A DNA stretch of 64,000 nucleotides, from positions 21,616,698 through 21,680,697 of the forward strand of contig NC_057919.1 of NCBI RefSeq assembly GCF_018873765.1, given 5' to 3'. Under the pieces are notes generated by a model, which saw only the letters and a program-made list of their open reading frames with translations, was not told the origin of the DNA and made no database searches. This DNA is from Telopea speciosissima (taxonomy: Eukaryota > Streptophyta > Magnoliopsida > Proteales > Proteaceae). Made by a program: the position numbers and the translations under genes. Shown here piece after piece: positions 37,431 to 48,500 of this stretch (its first letter is position 1; each line of letters begins with the position of its first letter).

Positions 37431-38430
37431 GCACTGTCCAAAGGGCAAAGGCCATCCCTTCCCCATCCATTATTTGGGTTTTCTTAGACAGTCCCTCTCA
37501 CCTGGCCCTCACCTGGCCGGCCCCTTTCCGTTTCATCTCAAATTTTTAATAATTTTCTATTATATTTTATCTAGCAGTGTCATCTATTTCTATTCTTGTT
37601 GTCTAACTATGGATAAATAGAAAAACATTGAAGAAAACAAAAAAAGGAAAGAGGGGATGTAATGTAATTGGAAGGGCTTTGCTGCCTTTATGGTGTTGCT
37701 GAGCTAGCATCCTTTGTCATTTTTTACATTCTTAGTCCCAAGTCCACTTTCTTTTAAATTCAATCTAATTTTCTTTCAATTCTAACGAAGGTGGGTCTCA
37801 TACCTTATGGACGGTATTGAGATTTACGAGAAAGATATGTATGGATCTCATATCTCATTGACGATATTGAAATTTAAAGGAAGAATATTCACGTAAAGAG
37901 AGAATTATAATTTTCAATTACTTTCCTTCTTATCCTAAATCACATTGATTAAAAAAATGGTATCAAATATGCGTGTTAGTTATGCATTACATCGATATGT
38001 TTCTTATAGGTTTAGTTGATAGATTAGTTAGGTATCGATAATTGATACACATTGATTGATACCACTAATCAATTCATTCATTCTCTTTGATGGACACATG
38101 GTATTAGTTACATGCTTAATGAACATGCATCATCATGTGATGATAAAAAAACACAAGAGAATTAATGTTTCTTTCCTTGGAGCGAAGGGCGGAGGATGCT
38201 AGCACCTCCCACTCCCTATCTCTCTCCTTGGGCTGAAAATGACCTCTTTGCCCCCAAGAAGAGAGAGATCAAGAGCGGGAGATGATAGAGCACCCTTTGC
38301 CCTGGGCGAGAATCTGAGCGAGGGAGGAGGGGAGGGGGTGGAGAGCAAGAGCTATAGCCAAAGAGAGACATGGGAAAAGAGTTGTAGGGGAGAAAATGAA
38401 TGGGTTGGAGATATCTTAAGTTCGTAACCA
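37012..38430 (-). promoter_or_regulatory. Upstream region of the AFB5-like gene
   Basis: The promoter and 5' leader of the minus-strand receptor gene should lie here. The visible feature is a long (CT)n run on the plus strand, (GA)n in gene orientation, about 380 bases upstream of the start. I cannot place the transcription start or a single convincing TATA box. Beyond about 37640 the sequence is AT-rich with nothing recognised. Confidence 0.45.
37389..37424 (-). repeat. (GA)18-type microsatellite upstream of the receptor gene
   Basis: About 18 uninterrupted CT units on the plus strand are followed by TTCTCT. In the direction of the AFB5-like gene this is a GAGA tract in the leader or proximal promoter, a sequence type bound by plant BBR/BPC factors (family knowledge). 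Confidence 0.85.
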
Positions 38431-38439
38431 TCTTCTCTT

Positions 38440-38830
38440 GTCTCATTTTCCACACCTACCACTTAATTTTTGTTGAGCCGCAGACCCTAAAAATGGCAGA
38501 TGCAGCTGCTTCTTGTTCACGTACACCAATAATGGATCACATTTAAGCACATGAAACAATCGAGGAAGGAAGACCAAGCGAGAAAAGAACTTCCATGGAA
38601 ATCGATCGAACCCACCAAATTCCACAATGTGGCCACCATGGATTCTTGGGGCAATATTGGATCATCAAGGTAAACCAACAAACTCCATACTCAACGTTTA
38701 AGATTGCCATTGCTTGCAGTGAGATTTTGCAAGCACTCACCAACATACTCTTTAGAACCCAATAATATCCCACAATCAAGGAGATTGACCATGACCTTGT
38801 GGTCAACAGTTCGACCATCAGGTATGATGG
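38440..38830 (-). pseudogene. ARM-repeat protein pseudogene fragment
   Basis: Minus-strand frames give, in order, PDGRTVDHKVMVNLLDCG, then GILLGSKEYVGECLQNLTAS, PQESMVATLWNLVGS, SLGLPS, LPRLFHVLK and VREQEAAASAIFRVCGSTK. This is the residue pattern of consecutive armadillo repeats in a plant ARM-superfamily protein. The pieces lie in different frames with stops between them, so the fragment cannot be translated as one protein. The parent gene is not in the window. Family placement is by pattern recall. Confidence 0.55.
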
Positions 38831-39002
38831 TCTAAATCTGATGATGTTACCATGGAAAATGTGGGGAATAGGGCATCAAACCGGTGGGTTTGGTTGATTT
38901 CGGTTCAGTCCTATCACAGGAATAACATAATTGGGCTGATATCAGAACCAAAGTGGTAACAAAATTGGTCGTAATGCCCAAGACTAAAACCTATAATCAA
39001 TC

Positions 39003-39310
39003 TTGTTGGGGACGAATGCGCAACCACAAAGAAGAACTCAAGCAAATATCACACTACGCAAGGAATTTATCGTGATTCAGCAAGATTGTTCATATACACC
39101 CAAGAGAATCAGAGATTTTTACTATTTCCTAGAAAAACTCCCTACACCACTCTCCACCTCATAAAGTGTTTCTTTTTGCTTGTTTCTAGGGTTTTGTACA
39201 CAGAAACAATATATAGGGAAATCCAAAACCCTAATCCTCACATAATTACAATTTTACCATTGTACATGTAATTGACCCAAAATCCGTCTCAATTACAAAT
39301 ACAAATCAAC
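39003..39310 (-). mobile_element. Relic LTR, same family as 26628-26910, opposite orientation
   Basis: On the plus strand it begins TGTTGGGGACGA and contains CAACCAC, CTCAAGCAAA, CAAAACCCTAATCC, ATAATTACAATTTTACC and CTCAATTACAAATAC. These match, in order, the reverse complement of the LTR at 26628. No primer site or coding sequence adjoins it, so it may be a solo LTR. The outer boundary is approximate. Confidence 0.5.
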
Positions 39311-39319
39311 TACAACTAT

Positions 39320-42270
39320 GTGGATCTGCCTATATGTCATTTTCACTCTTTTTTAATGAAAGTGTAATCACACAAACTACACACCAATCCCAAAAAGTTA
39401 ATCAATTTTTAGGACTGTGGAAATATGACGGATATACACAACACACACCACACGCACACACTTGATGTGGGACTACCATTGTTACTCTCTTTGTAAAGTA
39501 GATTATATGAACTTAAAAAATTTAAGGCTTGTATACTCATGGACCATATATAAGGAGCTACAATTCATATAATGAGAATAAGCCTGGCCCGTGAACTTTA
39601 TATTTTGGTTCAAAGTTCCATATGGTTCAAAAGTTCATTTGATCCCTAGCCTAATGCAGTAGTCGTATCAATTACCCAAACAGGTATGCATGAAGAATTT
39701 GTGGCTTTAAGCACTCACTTAGGTAGAATTTATTAAATGGTGAGTGCTTTAGTGACATAATCCTTCCAATATTGCCAGCATTCTAGTGCTAGACAGTATG
39801 CTTTGACAGGGCAACAAACCCTGGGATTAGAAGAGAGATTAAAATTAAAGTGGTTTTGATTTTTATTTTCATGACCTTAAAATCCAAATTGAGTCAATTA
39901 TTTGAGGTGATTCCCATGCTCTTCATCATCCTGGACCTCTCCTTTTCATACTCTAATGCCATTCTTGACCTTAGACTTAAAGAGTGCTTTGGTTACTTGG
40001 GCTATGCTCAGATTGGTATCTATTACTGTCTTTTCTCAAGAGAATTAATTACTACTCATAAGAACCACCAAGATTTGGGATAAGAATAAGGATTTAATCC
40101 TCTTTTAAATAAGTATGCAACAGGACTTTACTCACATATTAACTATTAACTAATAGTATTAAAAATTGTATTAATTGTTACACTTGATTTAATGCCTTAT
40201 TTTATGATGGGATATCTCAAGAATTGACTTCACATTTCAGTATTCTAAGCAATGACTTTTGATGCAAAATAAACAACTAAAATACATGGGAAGGGAGTCT
40301 TGGTACTATCTTCAGTTTCCACTAAATTGGATATATATCAACCACAATTTAATGGAAAAAAAAAAAAAAAAAGATCGAGTTTTTCTTTGATCAAAGGGTA
40401 TTTCAGAGAACATATTAAAACCCTATAGGGATTTGTGAACCCTTGGATTGTGATTGAATGTTTACCGGGAGGTGGAGGAAAACTTAGTTCAAATAAAAAA
40501 ATTGTAATGTGGTTTGACAAATTCCATAAGATAGTTATTTGCATTTTAAAGAAAAGAGAGTTATTTTTGCACTTGAATTTAATAAAAGGGAAGCATCCTA
40601 CCTTTGCTCATCACCTAAGCAAATTTGAGCACAGATCACCTACAAAACTGCATGTATAGTCAAGTGATGACAGTTGTTGTATCCACTACCATTTAGAGTG
40701 CATGGAGGGGCATTTATGGAATGTGCACGTGATCCGGTCTTAGCAAATTTTATCAAATTTGATTTACACTTAAATAGTTTGTGATAAAAAAATAAAAAAA
40801 AAGAGTTTTTTTTAGGTGTCACTATGCCTCATGGAGTATAATGCTTCGCTGTTTGCCACTTGGTAGTACATGAGTTAGTCCATGTGATAGAGGATCCACA
40901 TACATCTCAATACCTAAATTTTAGTCCAAAGTAAGCAAAGGAGGTTGCTCAAACTCTGATTCAAAGTTTTAATAAAATTTTTAAAATGCTAAAAAATAGA
41001 GATGTATATAAAATACAAAATGACATCTTTTGTAATTTTTTTTTCAGTTATTGGTGCATGTTTGATCCTCTCATATGGAATAAATAACACATGTACTGTT
41101 ACGTGGCAAATAGTGAGACGTTATACTTCACTAGGCATAGTGATGGTGACAGAGACAAAAACCTTTAAAATACAAAAAAGAATGACAAAACTTTATCAAT
41201 AATTGAGTGGACACTTCATCGACCATCCATTAGAAATTTGTTTAATCGTGACCATTTAAATTAAAAGAAAAATTCCTTATACATGTAAACTGTGTTTTCT
41301 AAGATACTTGCTTATGGACCTAGAAAGGTTTGCCGGTCGACTAAGGTCCTATATATGGGCCAAAGACGATATGTTGGGTGCGGGCAAGCAACTTGTGAGT
41401 GAAAGAGTCGCTCAACAAGGTTTTCACTGCCCGATTGGGGAACATCAAGAGAGAGATTGTTTGTGGATGGTATGAAAATCAGGATCCTCAACTGTTTTAG
41501 AAATGGTTTTCAAAATTTATTTTCACATAAAATATTAAATACATGTACGTTTGGATTAAAATGTTTAAGCGTTTTGCGGATACAATCGCGTACACTGACA
41601 CTTTGATATGGACATGCACTATGGAATGGGGTCGGCAGTTTTTACATACATGCCCTAGATTCCATAATGATAGTGTTGATTAATGGATTTGGTGTAATAT
41701 TTTATTTATCCATTAAAAGAAAAATAAATAATTATTTTACTTTCTTTTAAGATTCTACTTATTCCCTAATTTGATGCACACTAGGATAGGAAGTTGGGAT
41801 TAAACTCATTAAAGTCAACAAAGAGACGAGAGAATATTAAACTCTCGTAAGGACACTAGAGGGAGCCTTATTAGGGCTCCCATACACATACATAGAGGGG
41901 GAGAGCCTTGTATGAATTTTTCCTGGCTTTCTCTCTCTTTCTCTCTCTTCTGTTGTGCTCTTGCTCAACATCAAGGACTTGAGAGTTAGGGTATGGTGAA
42001 ACCCTGGTTTTGAAGATTGGAGGTTTTGACAAGATTTTTCTTGCACCAGGAAGATTTGTGATCTGTGATCATCCTTTCCAGTTTCCAGTGTGCTTGTTGG
42101 ACAAAGAATTATTATCTGGAGAATGAACAATACTTGAGGCTCTTCAGGTTAACAAATCTATATAGTTTTGTTATGAAAAATTTTGTTTGGTACTCTTGGG
42201 ATGTGAAAGGACCCGAATCAATTTATTCCGTTGTCCATTCGGGTATGAGCTGGTTTCACTATTTTTTACT
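39320..42270. other. Gene-poor stretch, nothing recognised
   Basis: AT-rich sequence with poly(A) runs (for example near 40353) and no recognisable coding domain. The part at about 41820-42130, with a CT-rich leader-like run, could be a decayed LTR, but I found no partner. Confidence 0.35.
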
Positions 42271-42271
42271 A

Positions 42272-42417
42272 GGGTTGATGTTCTCTGTGCCGCAGTGCAG
42301 TCTGCGCCCAGACACATGGGCTGGGTATTCCTACCATTCAAGGGGGTAGGGTGGTCATTTTATCCACCCCATGTGTCTGGGCACAGCCTGTGCCCCTGAC
42401 ACTGAGAACATTTCGCC
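42272..42417. mobile_element. GC-rich palindromic MITE (GCCGCAG/GCCCAGACACATGGG family), copy 1
   Basis: The arms ATGTTCTCTGTGCCGCAGTG and, reversed, ATGTTCTCAGTGTCAGGGGC bracket inverted GCCCAGACACATGGG boxes and a GGGGTAGGGTGGTCATTTT core. Flanking TTTTTACTA and TTTTGATTA match at seven of nine positions, suggesting a decayed 9-bp duplication. A close relative lies at 43739. Confidence 0.7.
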
Positions 42418-42989
42418 TTTTGATTATTTCCACCAACGAACATACCTCCAACCATGAACCTCTCCTCCAATCGTGCAACTAATAGTAAAAATGTAGCAGG
42501 TCTTTATCTGGTTTCCCTATTTTAAGATGGAAGCTTTTATTTTTCCCTTTTTAGATGAAAAACCAACCATCAAAAGCCCACAGAAAATATGGTTTACCAT
42601 CATATTAGTCGCTGCAAATGTTAAATATCTCAGGTTTCAACTCCTTAAACTGAAAGGATACCATAGAACTAGAAGCCACTTGTCTACAATCACTGTTTGG
42701 GTTAAACAAGTAGCTCATTATCCATTAGGATTGTTGTGCAACTGTCTAGGATTTTCTTTATTGGGATGATTAAGCTTCTTTTCTTTTCATGATTGGAGTT
42801 TCTATTTTGGGGCATTTGAGAGAGATAGAGAGAAAATGGTGGTGAAAGTATATGGATCTAAAATGTATTTGAGAAAGAGAAAAAAAAAAGTGGAGCCTAT
42901 GATGCATCTTCTCCATAGTTTTTTTTGCCTGAAATTTATTGATTTCTTTTCACACTATAGATAGTACTTGGGTTGTAGTGGATAATTTG

Positions 42990-43176
42990 CAGGTAATTCT
43001 CATTCCAATTCGCTGCCCGCTCCAATTTCCTCCAATTCCTCACATAGGTGCGGAAATGACCACCCTACCCCACCTTGGGCAGTGTGTTCGGGCAGGAGCT
43101 AGGATGGTCATTTTCGCTCTTATGTGAGGAATCAGAGGAATTGAAGCGGACAGCGAATTGAAGGGGATAACGATTC
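42990..43176. mobile_element. GC-rich palindromic MITE with 9-bp target duplication
   Basis: GATAATTTG (42981-42989) and GATAATTTA (43177-43185) flank 187 bp whose ends are inverted: CCAATTCGCTGCCCGCTCC on the left and TCAATTCGCTGTCCGCTTC on the reverse strand of the right. The core has GAAATGACCACCCTACCCC inverted against GCTAGGATGGTCATTTTCGC, the same core vocabulary as the neighbouring elements. Confidence 0.75.
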
Positions 43177-43733
43177 GATAATTTAAGTGTCGAACTAGAA
43201 ACCATCACTAGCTATGGGTAATCCAACTTTTTGAGGGAAATAAAAGCTAGTTTTATTACAAATCACAACAGGGCTGTTGCAATGACATTACAAAAACTTC
43301 TAAAACACACAACATCCATGGCAGTTTCTTTCATGGATATCCTTCTTTAGCACCTTCTCTATCGTGCCACTAATACTCTCTAGGCATTTCTTGATTATTA
43401 GGTTTTTGCTATTCCAATTTATATGGATTTCATGTACAGAGAAGATGTGTTTGTCTTTTACATGAATTTTCATGTCTTGAAGCTGTACTGTTGCGCTTCT
43501 CTTCCATGTCTTGTCTACTCTGCAAATATTTGCTTAATCTTGAACATACAACAAAGTAACATATTCTTGATTATTAGAAGCTAGTTGGGGGGGGGGGGGT
43601 GATGTCTTGTATGCTGTCGTTTGCTTTAGTGGGCTGATTTCAAAGGGCCGTTAAAAAGCTGTACGACCAAAGGATTTCACTATATATTTGTAAACTACTT
43701 GTGTTAGGTTATCTGTGTAGGGTTTTGTTATAT

Positions 43734-43870
43734 GGGCTCATGTTCTCTGTGCCGCAGCATAGATTGTGCCCAGACACATGGGCCTGTCATTCAGGGGGGC
43801 AGGGTGGTCATTGCGTCTACCCCCATGTGTTTGGGCACAGCCTGTGCCCCTGGCACAGAGAACATTCTCC
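43734..43870. mobile_element. GC-rich palindromic MITE (GCCGCAG/GCCCAGACACATGGG family), copy 2
   Basis: It shares with the element at 42272 the ends ATGTTCTCTGTGCC, the paired GCCCAGACACATGGG / CCCATGTGTTTGGGC boxes, the GTGCCCCTG tail motif and the core GGGCAGGGTGGTCATT. Target duplication is not evident. The two copies differ at many positions, so neither insertion is very recent. Confidence 0.7.
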
Positions 43871-44363
43871 CATATTTGTAAATTACCAGTGATGGGCTAT
43901 ATGGGTATTTTAGTAAATTATCCATATAAGGTTTCACTACATATTTGTAGCAATGATTCTTTCTTTATAACTAATCTAGGAGAGATGTGAGGATGAGTGA
44001 CGTATGTAATTTTATCCAACAAAATAAATCTTTATGTGCATTATGTGATTGTTGGTTATTTTTTTTATAACCAACAAACCAATATGATAAAAAATCAGGG
44101 CAACTCTAAACACCTTTCACGCAAGTCGCAACAATATTCCATTTAGGTACACATTAATCGATTAGAAGTAGTGTATAATATAGTGTCTAATGATGCTTCA
44201 GAGTTCAGATTTTGTGGACAGGAAAACATTTGAACATTTTCGAGTGATTTTTCATACTATAGTCCTTACAATCAATATTTTGTAAATAAATAATCTCTTA
44301 CATCTGGTAGTACTTCATTTTCGAAGAATAAAATGGATCGCTTCAGTCTCTAGGGGATGGGAC

Positions 44364-44788
44364 TAGGGATGTAAATGGATTGGATTCCGCTTGGATTTAC
44401 TATTATTCGAATTCGAATATGAATCTATTTACTGAATGCCATATCTGTATCCTATCTGATATGCAATGAAATTTTAAAACTAATATTATATTTTAATTCA
44501 GGAGTTTATCGGATATCCAAATATTATCTGATCTAATAACTATCCGATTAGTAAATGAATCTGACCTACATCGATTATCGATTTTTGACTCCAATTATCG
44601 CTTACCAATTCAGATTATCAAAATATCCTTATAAAAGTGTTTATAATAAAATAATATAGTAATATATCATATATTTTTACAAAAATATTAAACTAATCGA
44701 ATTTTACAATCAGATAGTAAATTATTCAGATTTATCGAACTTAAAATAAATTCGAACATAGATTTTCGATTATCCATTTACATCCCTA
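44364..44788. mobile_element. hAT-type MITE, 425 bp, TAGGGATGTAAATGGA ends
   Basis: Perfect 16-bp inverted ends: TAGGGATGTAAATGGA on the left and TCCATTTACATCCCTA on the right. Flanking octamers GATGGGAC (44356-44363) and GATGGCAC (44789-44796) match at seven of eight positions. The interior is AT-rich with ATCCGAT/ATTCGAA phrases and no coding capacity. End sequence and duplication length fit non-autonomous hAT elements. Confidence 0.8.
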
Positions 44789-44796
44789 GATGGCAC

Positions 44797-45505
44797 ACCT
44801 AGAACTCCAGAAGGCTGGAAGCATGGAACAGAGGGTGTGTGCCCACTGCAGGGCGGGAATGGCAGGTGGGGTCTTATCAGGGGATTGATTGCCTCTAAAA
44901 AGATTCTAATCGAACGGTTTTCAGGTGTCAGTTGCAACCCGCAATCAAAGCAGTCGTTGCATTTATTGGGTTAGCCCTCGTTTCGTTTAGTGGACTTCAA
45001 CGTGAGCCGGACTCGCCATGGACCATGGGTCAAAAAGCCCATTCCAGATTTTGGGAAGTTCGATTGGGTCAGCGATATAGTAAAGAAGTATTTACGTACG
45101 TAGCCAAAGGGAGTTGCTTCCAACCTTTTCGACCGGTTGGATCGTAAGCGACTTGAGTTTGAATCTGACAGTTGAAAAGGAGTTGGAGCACCATTGCCAC
45201 CGTATGCATTTATTTGGAATCATTTCCCGCCGCTTCGATTATCCCCCGCAAATGACGCATGTCGCTCGCACTCCACAAACAATGGCGAACGAGAGTGACT
45301 GTGGAAACACAGTTCAAATAACCTCGACAACCAGAATCCTTTTTTTTCTTTTCTTCTTCCATTCCTTGCTTCGATTCACAAAATTCTTCACGGAGAAGTA
45401 AAGCAGAAGAGAATTATAATACAGAGAAGGCAACAAGTGAGAGAATAGTGATCAGTAGGAGAGTCATCATCAGTAATCTTTCCGAGATCCGAAACTCCAG
45501 CGGAG
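44797..45505 (+). promoter_or_regulatory. Upstream region of the GEM-like gene
   Basis: About 0.7 kb between the hAT MITE and the start codon. The last 100 bases are purine-rich and look like a 5' leader. I cannot place the transcription start. The proximal promoter must lie within 0.7 kb or extend into the MITE. Confidence 0.45.
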
Positions 45506-48500
45506 ATGGATCAGCAGCAGCAGCAGCAACAACAGCAAGGCGATCAAACCGACACGAGGAAATCGGATGGCGAAGGCAACCACTCCTCGGATTACGCCCC
45601 GTACCCGAAACTCGATCCGAAAGAGGTTGCTCCGCCTCCTCCTCATCCTCCCGCTGCAGCTACTAATCAGGAGAATTGGGGTACCTTTGTGATGGGAACT
45701 CAATCGCAAATCGATCCTTCGACGAATAAGCCGCAAAAACAGGTGAATTGGAGCTCTGAATTGGCGAGGGAAACACCTTCTGCAACTCCAGTAAATCGCT
45801 CCACCGTAATGCCTCCTGAATCCAATCCTTACGTCTCTTCTTCCCCTGCGCCGTCGTCTTCTTCGTCTGTCAAGAGTGAGCACCCCTCGTTTCTTTCAAA
45901 AATATTTCTATAGGTTTTTCTATTTTGTCTGTTTGATTTTCCGAATGATGAATTGAATGCGGTCGTGTTCTGATCAGAGAAGATGGAAACTGTTCGCAAT
46001 GTGCTTGGGGGATGGGGAAAGAAGGTGGGAGAAACCACAAAGAAGGCGGAGGTTCTTGCTGGAAACATGTGGCAACACTGTAAGTTTCTCTATTTCAAAC
46101 GCTACTTTTTATGTTGCCTTTCCTCTGTACCTGTGATGTATTCTACGTCCAGACATGTTTTTGTTTCGAAATTGATCGAAGTTTAGTATTGAACGAACGG
46201 ATCTTGGCGTCTGTTTGCATCGATTTGATTATGCGTACATTTGTGAGTACTTGTGCCATTAGGAGATGGTTCCGTTTGCGGTATCTGTGTAGCTCAAAGA
46301 AATGGATTTGAATTTTCTGATGTGGATTTACAGAGGAAGTTGTAAATGGTTGTAATTATTCCAACTATTATACCTCTCTATATTCACATTTCTCAAAATC
46401 AGACCTACTTGCAGACGAAATTAAAAGATTTTTTGTCGCATATTGGCAATGGAACATACTAAATGAGTTTCCGTCACTTCATTTCATTCAGTCTGAGATT
46501 GTCTGAAGATTTTTTATTTATTCATGCTTGCCTTTCTCTCTCACCTCCACTACACCTTTTCTCAAAAAATTGGGATGGCATGTGTGAGTCCTTGTTTTTC
46601 CATTTCATTCTTATAGTCATGTCAACTGTTACCTATAATGGAAAACCTAGATTTGTGATTCAATGAAGCAAAGGCACATGACTCTGTTGGGATTGGATCT
46701 CATTTGTTGGATGACACTGAGCCATGTGTTGCACAATGTCAAGCAGAAGCTTTACTGTGGAAAGATCAGGTACTTGGTACTGTGAGTTTGATGCAAGAAA
46801 TATAGTGCTAAACGAAAAAAGAAAAAGCCAAGTGGTTTTTCCATTGAACATTTGACATGACCATAAGAGTGAAATGGAATCATTATGATAATTGTTACTA
46901 GGGTTCCGGATGACAACCTTATTTTATGTAGCACCACGAGTTGAATAATCTCTACTATGAAGTTCTTCAAGAAAAGGAATCATTGCTTCCTGGTATCAAG
47001 TTTTTGTACAACTGTTTGTACCACTTCTTGCCCATGAGCTCCTAATATCTCTCGTACCCCTTTGGTGCAATTGCTTAATATGGCTTCCTTAGAACCATCT
47101 ATGGCATCAAATGCATAATATAAGGTTAGCATTTTGAGAAACTTGATAGGGTTTCTAGGTCAACTAAGCATTAGGGTTCAGAAATTCCAGTAAACCAGAA
47201 TTGCAGGGATTAGGAACCAAAACAGAGATTTAAGAAAAGTCTCAAAATCGCAGTTTAATCAGGTCTGATGGCCAGACAATTCTGGTTGAGTAGCCTAATG
47301 GGAAAGGGGAGTATTCCCTTACAGTTTCATAGCAAACTGATGGTCAGATTTGAATTTAATGAAGAGTTTCACTTGCTGATAGCAAGTCCTTTAATTGTGC
47401 AAACAGAAATATAAGATGATGATCAGATTTCATGAACAAATATAGAACTGAAGCATTAGTACTATTTTGCAATCAGATTTGAGAAACCAATTCAGAAAAC
47501 AAAGATTTGAAAAAAGCATACTTCAAATAGGATTCTTTAAAATGATTAGGAATCTCAGATCTGAAAAGCAGTACTTAAAACAGAACTAGAAACAGATATT
47601 TAGGGTAGAAGACTGTCAAAGAATGGTTGAATATATCAACTAACAGATCAGTAATTAATTGAGCAAATGTGACTAAAGAATGGGAAAACAGCATAAGCAA
47701 GAAAGAAAATATGATATAACTGACCTGGTTTTGATAAGATGAGTGGAGAATGAGATGGGAGAAGAGAACCAGGAATCCACATGATTAACAATCTGGAATC
47801 CATCAGATCCTTGCTGAATCCACACCAAAACACTTTTGAATCCACAGAAGTAAACACTCCAGAAATCCACCAGCGCTGGCCTGAGATACACACAACCAAA
47901 TTGCAGCCAAAAGTGTTTCTTCATTAATCAAATCATGGGGGGCTAATAGCCTAACATGATTTTATAAAATTACTATAAACTGAAACAAAATAGAACTTTA
48001 AACCAGCTAATTGATTGGCTGAGTAGGCAGTGTCCTAATCTGATAATATAATAAGGAAAAGACAACTGAAAAGGAAAGCCTCCCATACACAGGTGTTTTG
48101 GAGGAATCCTAAGCTGACTCAAAAACTGACCCTTATCTCCTCCACCTGATAGCTGTGATTGGAGTATCCTAGTGCAACAGACATCCTGAATAGAATAAAG
48201 AAAACAAACTCCTAGAAACCAGCCCACAATTTGGATGAACCTTATCTGGTTCACAGAACCAGATCTGAACCATAGGACTGGTTCAAATCAATAACTGCAA
48301 GCTTGATCTGGTTCATAAAACGGACCCAACTGAACCAGGTTGAACCGCATAGTATTCTCCTTTTCTTTCCTTTGCCAGAATTCTGAATTCAAAACTATCT
48401 AGAATGTATAGTACCATTTTTTTCCCTTTGATTTTTATTAAGTATAGCACCTTAAGGTGAGGTTGTTAGGATTGTGGAAGGCTTATGTGCCTCAGTGAAG

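Noticed and set aside
45470..45883. Minus-strand 137-codon arginine-rich frame
   Set aside because: It is the complement of GEM-like exon 1, whose low-complexity Gln/Ser/Pro codons open the opposite strand.
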